Assembly (NCBI GenBank): GCA_030837505.1
Contig: JAUPKJ010000264.1
Span: forward strand, 1-41,525
Direction: 5' to 3'
DNA: 41,525 nucleotides
From: Actinomycetota bacterium
GTDB taxonomy: Bacteria > Actinomycetota > Actinomycetes > Actinomycetales > Kineosporiaceae
Part shown: one piece after another, positions 17,748 to 26,146 of the stretch
Layout: each line of letters begins with the position of its first letter
Position numbering within the stretch: position 1 is the stretch's first letter
Notes under the pieces: model-generated
Database searches by the model: none
What the model saw: the letters and a program-made list of their open reading frames with translations, nothing else
What the model was told of the DNA's origin: nothing
Translations under genes and position numbers: made by a program

Positions 17748-19082
17748 TCAGTAGCGTTCCAACAACCGGAGCAAGGCCGGAGCGGGCACAGTCCTCGCAC
17801 CGCCCTCCCGGGAGCGCGCCGCCACCTCGGCGTCGGTGGACACCACGACCAGAGGTCGGCCCGGGGGCTCGGCCCGGACCAGCCGGACGATCAGATCGTC
17901 CGCTGTCGTCCCCGGTGCCGAGAAGAGGACCCTGACCCCGCGCACGAGAGCCGCGGACCCCGACTCGACCTCCGCCCCGTCGAAACAGCAGGTGATCTCT
18001 TTGCCCGTGCGCGCAGCCAACGCCGCCAGGCCATCGACCAGTCGCCGCCGCTGCTGCGACAGCGCAAGAGCCGCGAAACCCGTCTTCGTGACGTTGTAAC
18101 CGTCGACCAGCAGATGGGTCTGGGGGACGCCCAACAGTCGGTCCAGCACCACAGGATCGCCGTCCGCGCGGTTCTCCGCCGGGGGCGCTCCCGGCCCGGG
18201 CCCACCCGACAGCCCGGAAACAGTGGGCAGCGCAGCGTCCGCTCCCCCCACCAGGTCGGCCGGACGGATCTCGACGGGCGGCAGAGCCAGCTCCCTGCGC
18301 AGCCCCGACGCCGCCTCCACGATCGTGTCCAACAGCAGCCGGGCCCTGGCCTCGTCCAGGGAACGCCCCAGCCCAGCGGCCCGGCGGCTCTGCTCGGCCC
18401 TCCTCTCCACGTCCTGTGCCCGCTCCGTGGCCTCCTGCCGTATCTCCTCGGCCCGCCTGAGAAGCTCCTCCGCCCGTTGCCTGTCGGCCTGGGCCTCGGC
18501 GGACGTCCTGCGCAGCTGGGCCCGTGCCCGCGAATTGTCCGCCCTCAGCCGACGCGATTCCTTCCTGGCACTCGCCAGCTCCTCCTGCAACTCGGCCACG
18601 TGGGCCCGGACCAGGGACAACTCGGCCCGCACACGCGTGACCTCCCCGAGGGCCGCCGAGCGGGCACCGTCGGCAGCCACCTGGCCGGCCTGCGCGATGT
18701 CCCACTGCGCCCGGCGCTCCAACACCTCGCGCTGCCGCAGGACCTCGGGCTCCCACCCGGGGGGCCGGAGCAGATACAGGCCGGCGAGCAACAGTGCGGG
18801 ATCGGCGGTGGAGGGCGGCGGGCCTGCCGAGATGGCCTCGGCCAACTCCGGCTGGGACCGACGCCAGGCGTCCGCGACGCACTGCCGGAAATCGGGGTCG
18901 CCCTCGAGCGCCACCGCGAGAGGACCCGCCGCCGCTCTCGCTCTGCGGGCCGGGGCGAAATCCCGGATCCGCCGCAGGGACCGCGGGACCTCGCCCTCGG
19001 GCAACTCCCCCAAGGTCTCGGAGGCCAGACGCAGGAGCGGGCGACGGACCTCGTCGGGCAGTTCCCGCTGGGACGAGTTCAC
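17748..19082 (-). CDS. NYN-domain (YacP-like) putative ribonuclease with coiled coil
   Basis: GTG 19082 follows a clear GGAGGT. The 444-residue protein has an N-terminal globular part (VNSSQRELPDEVRRPLLRLASETLGEL...), a long Arg/Glu/Ala coiled coil (about residues 130-240), and a C-terminal NYN domain: HLLVDGYNVTKTGF (first catalytic Asp), RRRLVDGLAALAARTGKEITCCFDGAEVE, SAPGTTADDLIVR and VVVSTDAEVA. The acidic residues expected for PIN/NYN metal binding are present. NYN proteins of the YacP type cleave RNA in other bacteria. This gene typically neighbours the DEDDh nuclease and cytochrome bc1 genes in actinomycetes. Confidence 0.88.
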   Translation of the reverse strand: MNSSQRELPDEVRRPLLRLASETLGELPEGEVPRSLRRIRDFAPARRARAAAGPLAVALEGDPDFRQCVADAWRRSQPELAEAISAGPPPSTADPALLLAGLYLLRPPGWEPEVLRQREVLERRAQWDIAQAGQVAADGARSAALGEVTRVRAELSLVRAHVAELQEELASARKESRRLRADNSRARAQLRRTSAEAQADRQRAEELLRRAEEIRQEATERAQDVERRAEQSRRAAGLGRSLDEARARLLLDTIVEAASGLRRELALPPVEIRPADLVGGADAALPTVSGLSGGPGPGAPPAENRADGDPVVLDRLLGVPQTHLLVDGYNVTKTGFAALALSQQRRRLVDGLAALAARTGKEITCCFDGAEVESGSAALVRGVRVLFSAPGTTADDLIVRLVRAEPPGRPLVVVSTDAEVAARSREGGARTVPAPALLRLLERY

Positions 19083-19443
19083 TGGACCTCCGCGGACGCC
19101 CGTCCCCTGGGACCGGGCAGATTCGTGTCGGGCGGACCCGCTGCCCGGGCGACCCGACGATACGGCCACGAACAGGGGCCCCCCGACGGCGGCGCCCCCG
19201 GAACCCGCCGAGGGGATCGGCCCTCGACGGCCGCCGGGCCCGCGGCGACGACCGTCGTGGCCGACAGGAGCGTCGCCCGGATCGGGGACCGACCGTCGGA
19301 CCTGCACCGACCGTCGGACCTGTCCGGAGACCGAGCCACCTGAGACCTTCCAACTCGATACGGTACCGAATCGAGCCGCAGCCTCCCGCCACCCACCCGG
19401 GTTGGATGATCAGCTGTCGGACCGAGGGCCTACCGTTGCCACC
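19083..19443 (+). promoter_or_regulatory. Divergent promoter region with leaderless -10
   Basis: This gap separates the NYN and nuclease genes. TACCGT at 19431-19436 ends seven bases before ATG 19444. An exact 17-bp core (ACCGACCGTCGGACCTG) occurs twice with 18-bp spacing near 19289-19323. No gene is seen. Confidence 0.45.
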
Positions 19444-21327
19444 ATGACGGCAGGGTTGTCACCAGCAGGCGCACGCGGCGAACCGCGGGGCCGAACGGCC
19501 GACGGACTCCGCCCCGTCCTCCAACCCGCCCTGGACGGACTGGACCCCCGCCCCAGCCCACCGGACGGTCCGCCGCTGCCCCTGCACGACGTCACCTTCG
19601 TGATCGTCGACCTGGAGACCACGGGGGGATCCCCGCACAGCAGCGGCATCACCGAGATCGGTGCGGTGAAGGTCCGTGCGGGCCGCACCCTGGGGGAGTT
19701 CCAGACCCTCGTCAACCCCGGCGGGCCCATTCCGCCCTTCATCGCGGTGCTCACCGGCATCACCGACGCCATGGTCGCCTCGGCCCCACCGGTCTGCCAG
19801 GTCCTGCCGGAGTTCTTGGACTTCGCGGCGGGCACCGTCCTCGTGGCCCACAACGCCCCCTTCGACATCGGCTTCCTCCAAGCGGCCTGCGAGGCCACGG
19901 GCCACCCCTGGCCTGCCCACGACGTCGTGGACACCGTCCGTCTGGCCCGCCAACTCGTGGGCAAACACGAGGCCCGCAACCGCAAACTCGCGACCCTCGC
20001 ACGACTGTTCGGTGCCCGGACCACCCCGGAACACCGCGCGCTCGCCGACGCCAGGGCCACGGTCGACGTCCTGCACGCTCTCCTGGAACGGATCGGCTCG
20101 CACGGCGTGACCACCCTGCCGGAGCTGCTGGCCTTCCGGACCAAGATCTCCCCGGCCGTCCTGCGCAAACGACGGCTCGCCGACGACCTGCCCCACAGTC
20201 CAGGGGTCTACTTGTTCCGCGACGCCGACGGCCGGGTCCTGTACGTCGGCACCTCCGTGGACATCCGCACCAGGGTCAGCACCTACTTCACGGGAGCAGA
20301 ACAGCGCTCCCGGATGGCCAGGATGGTGACCCGCGCCGAAGCGGTCACCTGCGTGGTGTGCACGACCCCCCTGGAGGCCAGGGTCCGGGAACTGCGCCTG
20401 ATCGCCGAACTGACCCCGCACTACAACCGGCGCTCGCGACAGCCGGACCGGGCACCGTGGGTCAAACTGACGGCCGAGCCCTTCCCCCGCCTGTCGGTCG
20501 TGCGCGCCGTGCGCGCGGACGGCGCGGCCCACCTGGGCCCCTTCGGGACGACGGCCCAGGCCGAGCAGGCGATCGCGGCCCTGCAGGACGCCTTCGGACT
20601 GCGGCGCTGCTCGGGTCGGCTCTCGCGCAAACCGGCCCAGGTCCCGTGCGCGCAGGGCGAGATGGGGCGCTGCGGGGCACCGTGCCTGGGCGGCGAACAG
20701 GCCCAGGGCTACGCGGGGACGGTCGAACGGGCGGCCCTGGCGATGACCTCCGACGTCAGCGAGGTCGTCTCGGCCTGTCTGGCACGGGCTGCGGAACTGT
20801 CGCGGCAGGAGAAGTTCGAGCAGGCAGCGGTGCACCGGGACCGGCTGCTGGCCTTCCTGCGGGCTGCCCGGCGCCGGGACCGCACGGCCCCCCTGGCGGC
20901 GCTGCCAGAGCTGCTGGCAGCTCTCCCGAGGCCCGGGGGCGGGTGGGAACTGGTTCTGGTCCGCTACGGGCGGTTCGCCGGGACCACCCTGGTCCCGCCC
21001 GGCGCCGCGGTCGACGAGTACCTGCGGGCGCTGCGCGCCACCGGGGAACACGTGGAGCCCGCGATCCCGCCGTCGCCCGCAGCCCACCCCGAGGAGACCG
21101 AACAGGTGGCGGCCTGGCTCGAACAGGACGGTGTGCGGCTCGTCTCGGTGGAGGGGCGGTGGAGTTGCCCGATCCGGGGCGCCGGCTGGGCCCGGGCACT
21201 GCTCGACCCGGAGCAGGCCGACCCCGACCGCCTCGCGAGCACCTGGGACCCGCCCTTCCACGCCCCGCTCACGGACCCGGACACCCCCGACGTCGTCCTG
21301 GAGATTCCCGAATCCGACAGGTTTTGA
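19444..21327 (+). CDS. DEDDh exonuclease fused to a UvrC-like GIY-YIG domain
   Basis: This 627-residue protein joins a DnaQ-type 3'-5' exonuclease (VDLETTG with Asp-x-Glu, HNAPFDIGFL, HRALADARAT) to a GIY-YIG domain (SPGVYLFRDADGRVLYVGTSVDIRTRVSTYF) and a UvrC-like Cys/UVR region (CAQGEMGRCGAPC). It resembles proteins annotated as DEDDh exonuclease or UvrC/Cho homologues in actinomycetes, presumed to act in DNA repair. ATG 19444 is set by the leaderless promoter; the longer frame upstream is antisense to the NYN gene. A hairpin follows immediately after the stop. Confidence 0.9.
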   Translation: MTAGLSPAGARGEPRGRTADGLRPVLQPALDGLDPRPSPPDGPPLPLHDVTFVIVDLETTGGSPHSSGITEIGAVKVRAGRTLGEFQTLVNPGGPIPPFIAVLTGITDAMVASAPPVCQVLPEFLDFAAGTVLVAHNAPFDIGFLQAACEATGHPWPAHDVVDTVRLARQLVGKHEARNRKLATLARLFGARTTPEHRALADARATVDVLHALLERIGSHGVTTLPELLAFRTKISPAVLRKRRLADDLPHSPGVYLFRDADGRVLYVGTSVDIRTRVSTYFTGAEQRSRMARMVTRAEAVTCVVCTTPLEARVRELRLIAELTPHYNRRSRQPDRAPWVKLTAEPFPRLSVVRAVRADGAAHLGPFGTTAQAEQAIAALQDAFGLRRCSGRLSRKPAQVPCAQGEMGRCGAPCLGGEQAQGYAGTVERAALAMTSDVSEVVSACLARAAELSRQEKFEQAAVHRDRLLAFLRAARRRDRTAPLAALPELLAALPRPGGGWELVLVRYGRFAGTTLVPPGAAVDEYLRALRATGEHVEPAIPPSPAAHPEETEQVAAWLEQDGVRLVSVEGRWSCPIRGAGWARALLDPEQADPDRLASTWDPPFHAPLTDPDTPDVVLEIPESDRF

Positions 21328-21346
21328 CAGAACCCGACGGGTTCTG
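21328..21346 (+). terminator. Terminator of the nuclease gene
   Basis: CAGAACCC pairs perfectly with GGGTTCTG around GAC, starting on the base after the stop codon. Confidence 0.7.
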
Positions 21347-21350
21347 ACAC

Positions 21351-21420
21351 TGAAGCGTCGGCTCTTCCCCTGGTGGTCTCCCGGGGGAAGAGCAAAACGC
21401 CTGTCGGGTCCGACGCTTCA
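21351..21420. terminator. Two-tier hairpin containing the trpD stop codon
   Basis: TGAAGCGTCGG at 21351-21361 pairs perfectly with 21410-21420. Nested inside, GCTCTTCCCC at 21361-21370 pairs with 21384-21393. The outer right arm contains the trpD stop (21418-21420), so the structure begins inside the gene when read from the minus strand. Confidence 0.65.
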
Positions 21421-22578
21421 GGCCCTGGAGGCCGCGATCCAGGATTCCAGGACCAGGGCCGCGCGACCGGAGTCGATGCTCTCGGCCGCGATCTCGAGGC
21501 CCTGCCGCAACCGTTCGGGCAGCGAGCCACCGGACGGAACCGTCTTCGTCCCGTTCTTCGCTGCCGAATCCGCTCCGGGGCGATGAACGGTGTCCACCGC
21601 CACGATTGCGGCAGCGGCATTGAGCAGAACGGCATCCCGCACCGGTCCGGTCCGACCGTCGAGGGTCACTCGGACGATCTCGGCGTTGTGCCGGGGGTCA
21701 CCGCCCACCAGATCGGCCAGGCGCGCTCTCGGCAGGCCCACCTCTGCGGGATCGACCTCGCAGACGGTGATCTCGCCGTCTGCGACCTGCCAGACCTGGT
21801 TCGGCGCCACGGTGGACAATTCGTCCAGGCCGTCCTCGCCGCGGAACACCAGGGCGCTGTCCCCTCGCTCGGCCAGCACTCCGGCGATCAGCGGTGCCAT
21901 GCGCCGGTCGGCGACCCCGATGGCGGACGCCGCGGGCCGGGCCGGGTTGGTCAGAGGACCCAGCACGTTGAAGACCGTGGGGATGCCCAGCTCCCTGCGG
22001 GTCACGGCCGCATGCCGCATGGCGGGGTGGAAGGTCTGCGCGAAACAGAAGGTGATGCCGACCTCGCAGGCCAGGGCCGCGACTCTCTCGGCAGGGAGGT
22101 CCAACCTGACCCCGAGGGCCTCCAGGACGTCCGCGGTCCCGGCGGCGGACGAAGCGGCCCGGTTCCCGTGCTTGACCACTCGACGACCCGCGCCGGCCGT
22201 GACGATCGCAGCCATGGTGGACAGGTTCACGGTGTTCATCCGGTCGCCGCCCGTGCCGACGACGTCGACGGCCGGGCCGGGCACCTCGATCCGGACGGCG
22301 TGCCGCAGCATGACCTCGACGAGTCCGCTCAGCTCCCCGACCGTCTCACCCTTGCCGCGCAGAGCCGTGAGGAAGGCCGCGAGCTGGGCTGGGGTGGCCA
22401 GACCCGACATGACCTGTTCCATGGCCCACCCCGTGCTTTCCGGGGGCAGGTCCTGACCGGACAGCAGACAGGTGAACAGCTCCGGCCAGGTGTGTCCGGG
22501 AGCGGCAGACCGGGAGATCTTCGGGTCCTGCGACACCTCCGGTTGCCGGGAGGGGCCGACAGCACTGGAAGGGATCAT
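21418..22578 (-). CDS. trpD: Anthranilate phosphoribosyltransferase
   Basis: This 386-residue enzyme joins PRPP to anthranilate in tryptophan synthesis. Signature elements are [28 protein letters not shown] (PRPP loop), [59 protein letters not shown] and [14 protein letters not shown] 22578 follows GAGGAG and lies eight bases past the receiver stop, so the two are probably co-transcribed. No other trp gene is nearby. A lone trpD beside qcr/cta genes is common in actinobacteria, but those neighbours are absent here. A 14-residue segment near the C-terminus ([14 protein letters not shown]) looks like an insertion. Confidence 0.93.
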   Translation of the reverse strand: MIPSSAVGPSRQPEVSQDPKISRSAAPGHTWPELFTCLLSGQDLPPESTGWAMEQVMSGLATPAQLAAFLTALRGKGETVGELSGLVEVMLRHAVRIEVPGPAVDVVGTGGDRMNTVNLSTMAAIVTAGAGRRVVKHGNRAASSAAGTADVLEALGVRLDLPAERVAALACEVGITFCFAQTFHPAMRHAAVTRRELGIPTVFNVLGPLTNPARPAASAIGVADRRMAPLIAGVLAERGDSALVFRGEDGLDELSTVAPNQVWQVADGEITVCEVDPAEVGLPRARLADLVGGDPRHNAEIVRVTLDGRTGPVRDAVLLNAAAAIVAVDTVHRPGADSAAKNGTKTVPSGGSLPERLRQGLEIAAESIDSGRAALVLESWIAASRA

Positions 22579-22585
22579 CTTGAGG

Positions 22586-23017
22586 TCACTCCTCGCCGGT
22601 GCGTGAGCGCCGACACAGTTCGACGACCGTCTCTGCGAGGGCGACGGGGTCCAGGGGTCGGGGCAGGGCGGCCTCGGCCCGGGACCAGGTGGCCAACCAG
22701 GCGTCCTGCTGTCTGCCCGTGAGGACCAGGACGGTCGGTGGAGTGTCGAGTTCGTCCTTGAGCTGCTTGCACAGGCCGAGCCCTCCTGCGGGGGCGGCCT
22801 CACCGTCCAGGATCATCAGATCGAAACCTCCGCTGTCCGCGGCCTCGATCACTGCGGGGCGGGTGGCGTACTCCTCCCACTCGATCTCGGGCAGGTCCGG
22901 GGCCGGCCTGGACCCGACGGCGAGCCGCACGGCGTCCCGGATGTCGGGGTCGTTGCTGTACAGGAGGATCGACAGGGGGCTCCGGTCCTGCTGGACAGGG
23001 GCAGAGGTGCTCGTCAT
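22586..23017 (-). CDS. Stand-alone, atypical response-regulator receiver
   Basis: This 143-residue receiver has no output domain. The phosphoacceptor Asp71 ([11 protein letters not shown]) and Thr100 (VLVLTGR) are present, but the acidic pocket is reduced (YSNDPD) and the conserved Lys is Arg120 (LPRPLDP). Such a protein may be a phosphorylation-independent or protein-interaction receiver. It sits directly upstream of trpD, an arrangement seen in other actinomycetes. Its start ATG 23017 faces the repeat-rich region at 23018-23516. Confidence 0.8.
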   Translation of the reverse strand: MTSTSAPVQQDRSPLSILLYSNDPDIRDAVRLAVGSRPAPDLPEIEWEEYATRPAVIEAADSGGFDLMILDGEAAPAGGLGLCKQLKDELDTPPTVLVLTGRQQDAWLATWSRAEAALPRPLDPVALAETVVELCRRSRTGEE

Positions 23018-23100
23018 CCGTTCGTCTCCGGGTGTGCGCGGGGGAGGCCGGCCGGTCCGGGGACCGGGCGCCGACGGTCACCGGACCGCCGACAGTCGCT

Positions 23101-23249
23101 GGTGCGGTGTCCACCGACGTTCGCCGACGAAGACGTATGCCGAGGAAGACGATCGCCTATGACACAGGCTGACGTTCGCCGATGACACGGGCTGACGATC
23201 GTCGATGACACAGGTCGCGCTGTCGGCGAACGTCGGTGGACACCGCACC
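23101..23249. repeat. 28-bp inverted repeats enclosing three 23-bp tandem repeats
   Basis: The left arm 23101-23128 and right arm 23222-23249 are exact reverse complements over 28 bp. Between them, 23148-23170, 23171-23193 and 23194-23216 are three head-to-tail copies of a 23-bp unit (GACG-T/A-TCG...ATGACAC...G). Two further units of 16 bp sharing GCCGA and GAAGAC precede them. There is no coding frame and no obvious target duplication. It could be a MITE-like element, a multi-site operator or an integration scar. Confidence 0.8.
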
Positions 23250-23503
23250 TGATCCTACTCTGCGGGTCCTGCTCCGCGGGAACTGCGGAACAGCAGGTCG
23301 AGGCTGGGGGAAAGCGAACTCGACCCGTTGCGGTGCCCGCACGGCCGCCCCCCGTGGGAACCGAGGGCCGAAAAGCAGTGGTAAACGGTCTTCACCGGTG
23401 CGAAACAGCAACAAAGCTCCGAGAAGGTGCACAAGCCCATCGGACTCTGCGCCCCATGACACCACGAGTGGGACAGGTGAGGTGACGAACACCCTTCAGC
23501 CCC

Positions 23504-23516
23504 TATGGTGTACAGG
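23504..23516 (+). promoter_or_regulatory. Leaderless -10 for the metalloprotease
   Basis: TATGGT at 23504-23509 ends seven bases before GTG 23517. The identical hexamer precedes the GT87-like gene start at 27631. Confidence 0.4.
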
Positions 23517-24998
23517 GTGCACCCGTCCCGGAACTGTCGGACAGACCGACAGACCAGACCCGGTGCCCACCCGATCCCGGATCCTGCCCTTGCCCCGGGC
23601 CATGGTCGTGTCCCTGCCCGTGCCGCCGGGCGGGCCAGTACCCTGCGCCGCACCCTCCTCGCGGGGGCCTCCTGCCTGCTGCTGGCCACCATGGGCCTGA
23701 CCATCGATCTTTCCCGGACGCCCGTGAACGGCACGGCGCTCGCGGGCGAGCGGCCCTCGTCCATGAGCGTTCCGGGGACGGGTCAGCGGTCCCCGTCGAC
23801 CTCCTCGACGTCGTCGGCCGTGAGCGCACCCGCCCGGACGACGGCCCTGGGCTCGCTGCTGGAGCACCGGGCGGCCGCCGTGTCGGCCGAGGACCGCGAC
23901 GCCTGGCTGTCCCCGGTGGACCCTGCGGCCCGGGCCTTCCGGCAGACGCAGGGCCTGGTCTTCGACCGTTTGCTCCGCCTGCCGATCGTCTCCTGGGAGT
24001 ACCGGGTCGCCGGCGCGGGCGAGCCGCTGCCGGCCGAGCGGTCGGCGCGGCTGGGGGGCGCGGCCTTCCTCATGGAGGTCCAGCTGAGGTACCGGTTGGA
24101 ACCCGACACCCAGGACGTCGTGCGCACCCAGTTCCTGACGGTCGTGCGCCGCGACGGGAACTGGTACGTGTCCTCCGACGCGGACGGGAAAACCGAACGC
24201 GATCCGTGGGACCTGGGTCCCGTCACCGTGGAGACCGGGACGAGGAGCCTGGTCGTTTCGGTGGATCCGGACCGCGGCGCCGCCCAGGACCTCGCCGAGG
24301 ACCTCGACGCCGCGGCGGCCCGGGTCGACCGGGTCTGGGGCAAGGACTGGGCCCGGACCGTCGTGCTCCTGGTCCCGGGGGACCGCGAACACATGGCCGA
24401 GCTGCTGGGCCGGGCCGACACCGACAGCCTGGACCAGGTGGCCGCCGTGACGACCGGTCCGATGTGGAGGGACCCCGCAGGGGTCCTCCCGCCGCGCACG
24501 GCCGACAGGATCGTGGTGAACCCCGAGGTCTTCGAGGACCTGAACGAGATCGGGCGCCGGGTCGTGCTCACCCACGAGACGACCCACGTGGCGACCAGGG
24601 CGACCATGACGGCGGCCCCGCCCCTGTGGCTGGAGGAGGGGTTCGCCGACTACATCGCCTACCTGGGATCGGGGCTGTCGGACCGCGCGGTCGTCCGGGA
24701 CGCCCGCGCGGAGTTCGCCCGGGGGACGGCGCCCGTGGGGCTGCCGGAGGTGGAGGACTTCGAGCCCGAGCGCGGGCCGATCGCCTCTGCCTACGCAGAG
24801 GCCTGGGCCGCCTGCGATCTGATCGCCCGGACCGTCGGGAAGGACGGCCTCCTCCGTTTCTATCGGACGGCCTCGGACCCGACCGTGGCCCGCACCGGTG
24901 ACGAACCCGTCGACGTGGCCTTCCGGGCGGTCCTGGGAACCTCGCAGGACGATTTCGAGGACCGGTGGCGCGAGTACCTCGACAGCCTGGTGAGGTGA
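23517..24998 (+). CDS. Membrane-anchored HExxH metalloprotease-like protein
   Basis: This 493-residue protein has one N-terminal membrane segment (LRRTLLAGASCLLLATMGL, about residues 43-62). A Ser/Thr-rich stretch and an NTF2-like or structural domain follow, then a gluzincin site: LTHETTHVATR (HETTH, residues 353-357) with LWLEEGFADYIAY giving the third zinc ligand 16-17 residues later. It is likely an extracytoplasmic peptidase of the MA clan. GTG 23517 fits the leaderless promoter; ATG 23505 overlaps the -10 box. The mannosyltransferase start overlaps its stop (GTGA), so the two are translationally coupled. Confidence 0.82.
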   Translation: MHPSRNCRTDRQTRPGAHPIPDPALAPGHGRVPARAAGRASTLRRTLLAGASCLLLATMGLTIDLSRTPVNGTALAGERPSSMSVPGTGQRSPSTSSTSSAVSAPARTTALGSLLEHRAAAVSAEDRDAWLSPVDPAARAFRQTQGLVFDRLLRLPIVSWEYRVAGAGEPLPAERSARLGGAAFLMEVQLRYRLEPDTQDVVRTQFLTVVRRDGNWYVSSDADGKTERDPWDLGPVTVETGTRSLVVSVDPDRGAAQDLAEDLDAAAARVDRVWGKDWARTVVLLVPGDREHMAELLGRADTDSLDQVAAVTTGPMWRDPAGVLPPRTADRIVVNPEVFEDLNEIGRRVVLTHETTHVATRATMTAAPPLWLEEGFADYIAYLGSGLSDRAVVRDARAEFARGTAPVGLPEVEDFEPERGPIASAYAEAWAACDLIARTVGKDGLLRFYRTASDPTVARTGDEPVDVAFRAVLGTSQDDFEDRWREYLDSLVR

Positions 24999-26146
24999 CG
25001 GTGCCCGGCGGACGAACCCTGATCGTCACCAACGACTTCCCCCCGCGGACCGGGGGGATCGAGACCTTCGTGCTCGCCATGGCCTCCCGGATGCCGGCGG
25101 ACGACGTGGTCGTGCACACCGCGCGGCAGCGCGGCGACCGGTCGTTCGACGAGAGGCTCCCGTTCGAGGTGGTCCGAGACCCGTCACCGATCATGTTGCC
25201 TTCGCCGGGCATCACCCGCCGGGTCGTGCGGACAGCCCGCCGGACCGGGTGCGACCGGGTCTGGTTCGGTGCGGCCGCCCCGCTGGGGCTCATGGCGCCG
25301 GCCCTCAGATCCGCCGGGGTGCGCCGCACGGTGGCCACGACCCACGGCCACGAGATCTGGTGGTCGCGGGTGCCGGGGGCGCGGGGCCTGATGCGACGCA
25401 TCGGCGAGCGCAACGACGTCGTCACCTACCTGGGCGAGTACTGCCGCAGCAGGATCTTCCCGGCCCTGACCCCGGAGGCGAGGGCCAGGGCCGTCCGGCT
25501 GACCCCCGGGGTCGACGACGAGGTCTTCCGGCCGGGTCCGGGCGGGGACGCCGTCCGGCGGGCGCATGGGCTGGGCGACAGGCCCGTCGTCGTCTGCGTG
25601 TCCCGGATGGTCGCCCGCAAGGGGCAGGACATGCTGGTGCGTGCGTTGCCTCTGATTCGTCGCCGGGTGCCGGAGGCGGCGTTGCTGCTGGTGGGGGACG
25701 GGCCGCACCGGCGGGCTGTCGAGCGTCTGGTGTCGCGGCACGGGCTGGGCGACGACGTCGTGCTGGCCGGCCGGGTGCCGTGGGAGCAGACGCCGGCGTA
25801 CTACGCCGCGGGCGACGTCTTCTGCATGCCGACCCGGACGCGGCGCGGCGGTCTGGAGGCCGAGGCCCTGGGCATCTGCTACCTGGAGGCCGCCGCCGTG
25901 GGGTTGCCCGTGGTCGCGGGGAACTCCGGCGGGGCCCCGGACGCCGTGTTGGAGGGCGAGAACGGGTTCGTCGTCGACGGCCGGGACCCGGAGGCGATAG
26001 CGGACAGGTGTGCGCTGCTGCTGTCGGACCGCGAACTAGCTCGCGCGTTCGGCCGGCGGGGGAGGGCCTGGGTCGGTGAGAGGTGGCGCTGGGACGAGTT
26101 GGCCCTCGGACTGCGCGGTCTGTTGGCCGGCGACCCCCTGCTCTGA
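24995..26146 (+). CDS. GT4 mannosyltransferase (PimB'-like)
   Basis: This 383-residue GT-B enzyme starts at GTG 24995 inside the preceding stop. The N-domain opens TLIVTNDFPPRTGGIETFV; the C-domain has VVCVSRMVARKGQDMLVRALPLI and the nucleotide-sugar motif EALGICYLEAAAVGLPVVAGNSGGAPDAV. These match PimB', which adds the second mannose to phosphatidylinositol mannosides from GDP-mannose at the inner membrane. The last 37 codons are antisense to the 3' end of the next gene. Exact donor and acceptor are inferred from family. Confidence 0.88.
   Translation: MTVPGGRTLIVTNDFPPRTGGIETFVLAMASRMPADDVVVHTARQRGDRSFDERLPFEVVRDPSPIMLPSPGITRRVVRTARRTGCDRVWFGAAAPLGLMAPALRSAGVRRTVATTHGHEIWWSRVPGARGLMRRIGERNDVVTYLGEYCRSRIFPALTPEARARAVRLTPGVDDEVFRPGPGGDAVRRAHGLGDRPVVVCVSRMVARKGQDMLVRALPLIRRRVPEAALLLVGDGPHRRAVERLVSRHGLGDDVVLAGRVPWEQTPAYYAAGDVFCMPTRTRRGGLEAEALGICYLEAAAVGLPVVAGNSGGAPDAVLEGENGFVVDGRDPEAIADRCALLLSDRELARAFGRRGRAWVGERWRWDELALGLRGLLAGDPLL

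Larger units (their letters stand above)
23018..23516. other. Repeat-rich divergent region beside trpD/receiver genes
   Basis: This 499-bp gap has an 8-bp hairpin (CGGTCCGG at 23053-23060 against 23081-23088), the inverted-repeat element at 23101-23249, and about 250 bp without recognisable features. It ends at a -10 box at 23504. In related gene orders, ctaE or the qcr operon begins on the far side of trpD at about this place. Confidence 0.5.

Noticed and set aside
16226-18222. N-terminal extensions of the NlpC/P60, NYN and nuclease frames
   Set aside because: The frames stay open upstream of the chosen starts, but the added residues are low-complexity or antisense to neighbours, and the chosen starts have a ribosome binding site or leaderless promoter, or fit the domain boundary.
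23148-23216. CRISPR array
   Set aside because: The three 23-bp units are directly adjacent with no spacers, and no cas gene is nearby.
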